From Clavelina lepadiformis (Eukaryota; Chordata; Ascidiacea; Aplousobranchia; Clavelinidae): a stretch of 64,000 nucleotides of DNA. The translations under genes and the position numbers were made by a program. The notes under the pieces were generated by a model. The model had not been told where the DNA came from and ran no database searches. It saw only the letters and a list, made by a program, of their open reading frames with translations. This document shows, piece by piece, positions 60,437-64,000 of this stretch. Where the stretch lies: the NCBI RefSeq assembly GCF_947623445.1, contig NC_135241.1:1862501-1926500 (forward strand). The letters run 5' to 3'. The first letter of the stretch is position 1; every line of letters begins with the position of its first letter.

Positions 60437-62249
60437 CCGTCTGTCCAGCATCGCCTGTGTGAGATGACGTTGAAGGTCGGTTTCGTTGAAAGGGTTGTTT
60501 TGCGTCGTGTGTAGTGAAGCGCAAAGTTCTCAATAGGCAAAGGAGAGACCGCCGCTTTCCAAATGGTTCTAAAAACCTCTACCATATTTTTTGTCTGCTA
60601 AGTTTGAAAACCATTTGTGAAAAAGCAGATTCCCTGTCTTTTATTCTCTGAATGGTTGGTATAAAGGTTTTATGCCCGAGAATACTGTAGCATAACTATT
60701 ATCGAAATTAATTTGAGGTTTGTCCGAACAAACGAGAGAGCCATGTGGTGTGGTTCACTCTTTTCTGTTATCGAAAACATGTCCAAGTAAAGCGATTGTC
60801 CTGATTATCGGGTGACCTAAAAAAAACGGAGTAGAGTAGTAGACTGTATATTCTTCCATGGATCGGTCAAGTTTTCGTTTAACAAAGCTTATATAGTACA
60901 AATATGCAATCCCATTTAGTTGCAAACGACCAGCAAGTCATGGCCAATTGTTGCATATTGAAAATAGTAGACTAGAATACAAAAAAATATACAACCAAAA
61001 TTATTTTTTTTGCAACCTTTTGATTTTCGCCAATTGAAAATTGACCTATTTTATTGTTTTTTTTGAAATAATCTTTAACCTTAATTTAACGATTGGTGTA
61101 AGCTCAAGATAATTTTTTCAGCGATCAACATCGCCAGTGGCAGCGATGGATCACAATAAGCAGGCGAACTAGAATTGAAGATTTAAGTCAAATATCATAT
61201 AAGGCGAGTTATCCGCAAGGTTGCGTGAAAATATAATGACAGAAATATTAATACTTTAAAAAGAAATCTATTTGATATAACGGTAACTATCAAAGGAAGT
61301 GACGTTTTAGCTGCTGATTTCAGCTGCTGTAGTCATTTTATTTCATTCATTAACAGATTTAAATCGTTGATGCTGCAGTTACGTAAATCGCGCGTGCAAC
61401 GTAAGCTTTGCCTTTAGTTCAACGTATATATAAAGCTCCTATTCAATGTGAGACGCAGTGCGAGTGTAACATAAGTCTTTTCCATATTTTAAAGCTTATA
61501 AAAGCACCCATTCAATGTGAAACGCAACACGTAGATCTTCGCGTTAGAATAGTGTCAGAAGTTCATGTATGGTTGTGGCAACCGTCTATACCAGTTTACG
61601 TAATATTAATTTAAAAGAGACATGTTCTATTCTTATACAAAGAAAAGATATAAGAGGTTTATGATGGTGGATTTTGCATTAAGTTGTGGATCGCTTTTTG
61701 TCTCAAACAGTTGTTTTGCAGGTGGAGAAGGTTTAGCAACATTAAACATTTAAGACATTTCGTGGGAACTCTATGATCCTTCAGTTTGTGTACTGTACAA
61801 TTTATCAAAGGGATTTGTGAACGAAATTATTGCTACAACAAATATTGCTGCGTTAATCAAGCAAATTTTAATTATACGCTAGACGTGACTGATGAAAATT
61901 GGCCAAAAATGGTCTTGATTATAATCGTTTTGACATTTTTTTCAGCAAAAATGCGTTGTGTTGCATTGCGTGAAAAATATTTTCTTAAACTATAGCAAAA
62001 CTTGTACAGTTGTATAGCAAGTACACAAAACTTGAATATGATGAATAAATGAAAACAACATATATACGTTCTTAGGCACTAAGTTTGAATATTGACAAAA
62101 ATGTATCCAGTTCGATGCAGGGATAGACCTGTCACTGCTGTATCACGATAGCATTTTCTTCCAGGTCCTCACCAAGTGACTGACATTTCAGGAGCATGAA
62201 TTGCATCTAAGCAAACTTAACTGATGTCTTCTTAAGGTTGCATTTGCAG
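60437..62249. other. Intergenic, no gene recognised
   Basis: AT-rich. A ~20-bp word, ctattcaatgtgagacgca, recurs within 100 bp (about 61,438 and 61,509). Small frames only. Confidence 0.4.
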
Positions 62250-62565
62250 TGGGCAAAGTAATTCGACCGCACTTATCCCATTACAGTACAGAGTCACCAG
62301 TGACAAGAATTAACGTAAGTATAACTCATTTTCTTGTAAGAACAAAATTGTAACAGAAACGTGTAAAGCCTTATTGCAGGAAAACGCTACCTGCCTACGC
62401 AATACTTGGATAAGTCTAAAAGATATAGATTATACAAACAAAACAATTCGCTCTCTGTATATATTTTTTATTTTGGTCAACTGGTTTTTGGCAAATTGTT
62501 TAAAGTTAAGAAAAATTAAGCATATAGGTTACTTTAAATATACGTTCATTTTGTTACAAATTTAG
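62250..62565 (+). other. Two exon-like segments, gene unknown
   Basis: 62250-62314 is bounded by a good acceptor (gcatttgcag) and donor (AAC|GTAAGT). 62380-62565 follows an acceptor (ttattgcag) and runs in the matching phase to a TAG. Joined, they read GKVIRPHLSHYSTESPVTRI and then a piece with a hydrophobic run (SLYIFFILVNWFL). No upstream start exon was found and no family is recognised. Confidence 0.25.
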
Positions 62566-62912
62566 GGATGTTAGATGAAAACTTTTCGATTCATAAGTGA
62601 GGTAAGCATGTGTGAAATTTTTTAATTTCTTTTTTTTCAAACGTTTTCGGTTGATACAAAATGAGGTTAGCCTATTGAACTTGAACTTTTTAAACGTGAC
62701 CAAAAAATAAACCACCGTAATGTGTTTAGTATAACCCAACTGTTTAATTAAAAACTGTTGAAATTAAATAATTTCTGCATATTTTGACAACAAAATACTG
62801 AAAATCTATACTTTAACTGCTTCATTAGCTTGTCAACAATGGCAAAGATAGGTAGCAAAATTCATATTAATACTTTTGCAATTCCAGGTATATTGAACTA
62901 AACACTTTTAAC

Positions 62913-63084
62913 CAGTGGTGGGATTCAAATATTTTAAAATCCGGTTCTCTCACTAGCAGCATGCCATATTTACCCTGGGCCGATATACACATAGGCCTAT
63001 ACATACGATTGTTAACAACTGGTTCGTGGAGGTCATCAAAATTCCAAGAACCGGTTTGCACGAACCGGCTGAATCCCACCACTG
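62913..63084. mobile_element. Short hAT MITE
   Basis: 172 bp with long matching ends: CAGTGGTGGGATTCA at the left and its complement at the right, followed inward by CCGGTTC words. Flanks CTTTTAAC (62905-62912) and CTTTTAAT (63085-63092) match at seven of eight. Confidence 0.88.
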
Positions 63085-63194
63085 CTTTTAATTAATAAGC
63101 GATAAGATTATTTACATATACTCTTTGCTTTATCAGTTTTTCAAACAAAGTAGTGTTTCCATCTCCAGATTTCGAAAATTAATGTTTAAATGCA

Positions 63195-63305
63195 TATTTT
63201 TGACAATATTTTCACAATACCTCTTCTGTTTTTGACAATATATCTATTTCAAAATATCTACAATATATCTGTTGACAATATTTTGACAATATATCTTCTA
63301 TTTTA
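63195..63305. repeat. Imperfect TTTTGACAATAT repeats
   Basis: The word TTTTGACAATAT or TGACAATATAT recurs several times over about 110 bp. Confidence 0.7.
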
Positions 63306-64000
63306 ATTAATCCTATTAACTAACTAATAATGGTCTTTCGCCTTTTTTCCAAATTTGGTTATTTTTTTGGATGTCAGTTGGATTCTTCACTTAATGGTAT
63401 ACAAATTTATTATGTGCAGTTTGCAATTTTCCATTTGCTCGAAATATATTTCATCGAAGAATGAATATACTGTACCATATCGGCTTTTTGCATAATCAAT
63501 TTTCATATTTTCGCGCTCTCTGTAATATACGTTATATTTACGCACTTCAGACGGAAATAGAAAAACAATTCTTGCTGTCGCTTCTTTCATTTGGCCTCTG
63601 CGTTAAATGAGTGCTAAATTACATTGCGTTAACCCCATGTTAGAGTGTACAATGAAAGCAACGTTATAAACCTGTGCTATAGTATGTATTACCTGCTGAT
63701 AGCAATAAATCAACCCGTGAATAAAGATAAATAGTTTGAAATGACAAGATCGATATTGAATTCATTCGTCATTTAAAGAATCACAATCGAACTTCTACAT
63801 CACAAAAACACAAACTTGCTCGAGTTGGTGTTGCATAAAACGCCGTACCAAAGTTAAAACGTTATAACAAACGCACGTTAACATCAGATGTTTATCAAGA
63901 TATGATAACATTCATAAACATTTGTTAAAAAAAATGTGGTATCTTTGTTAAAAAAAATTAAACTTTCAATTATTGCTAATTAAAAATTCATAAATGCTAT
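63306..64000. other. Non-coding end of window, no gene recognised
   Basis: AT-rich, with no recognised exon or element. A minus-strand frame at 63387-63590 has no motif. Confidence 0.4.

Overview
The window looks like eukaryotic, animal nuclear DNA. Genes are split by short introns with ordinary splice signals, the sequence is AT-rich, and the protein families are metazoan: an SLC7A9-type amino acid transporter, a METTL27-type methyltransferase, an FUT8-type fucosyltransferase and two pannexins. The compact introns and this gene mix suggest an invertebrate deuterostome, most likely an ascidian such as Ciona. That is an inference, not something the sequence proves. All exon models were built by hand from splice sites, reading phase and family knowledge; no database search was run.

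Layout. 0.5-2.1 kb: an intronless FUT8-like gene (minus). 8.1-13.0 kb: a 13-exon b(0,+)AT/SLC7A9-like transporter (plus) with a 24-nt microexon and a GC-AG intron. 14-17 kb: two short hAT-type elements and a foldback element with ~108-bp arms. 17.6-19.9 kb: a five-exon METTL27-like gene (minus). 23-25.6 kb: two internally deleted hAT elements with perfect 8-bp target duplications, one keeping a BED-type zinc finger. 26.1-29.9 kb and 42.0-45.0 kb: two tandem pannexin paralogues (minus). A young Ty3/gypsy retrotransposon (29.9-35.3 kb) sits 17 bp upstream of the first one's start codon. Between the pannexins lie a possible small three-exon gene, a (CA)n tract, a GGTTAAA heptamer array and a duplicated exon-like segment.

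45.6-60.4 kb is a repeat-rich block. Two direct copies of a ~3.9-kb segment flank an intact single-exon gene for an 807-residue protein with a GlnD/DUF294-like nucleotidyltransferase domain and C-terminal TPR-like repeats. Each copy carries a hAT insertion, a probable solo LTR and a truncated relic of the same gene. A decayed GIY-YIG endonuclease fragment (Penelope-like) lies just before the second copy. The last 3.5 kb are mostly empty, with one short hAT element and some exon-like pieces.

No operon or shared pathway links the genes. The least familiar items are the nucleotidyltransferase-TPR gene with its broken relatives, and the pannexin pair with unusual cysteine patterns and a retroelement wedged against one start codon.
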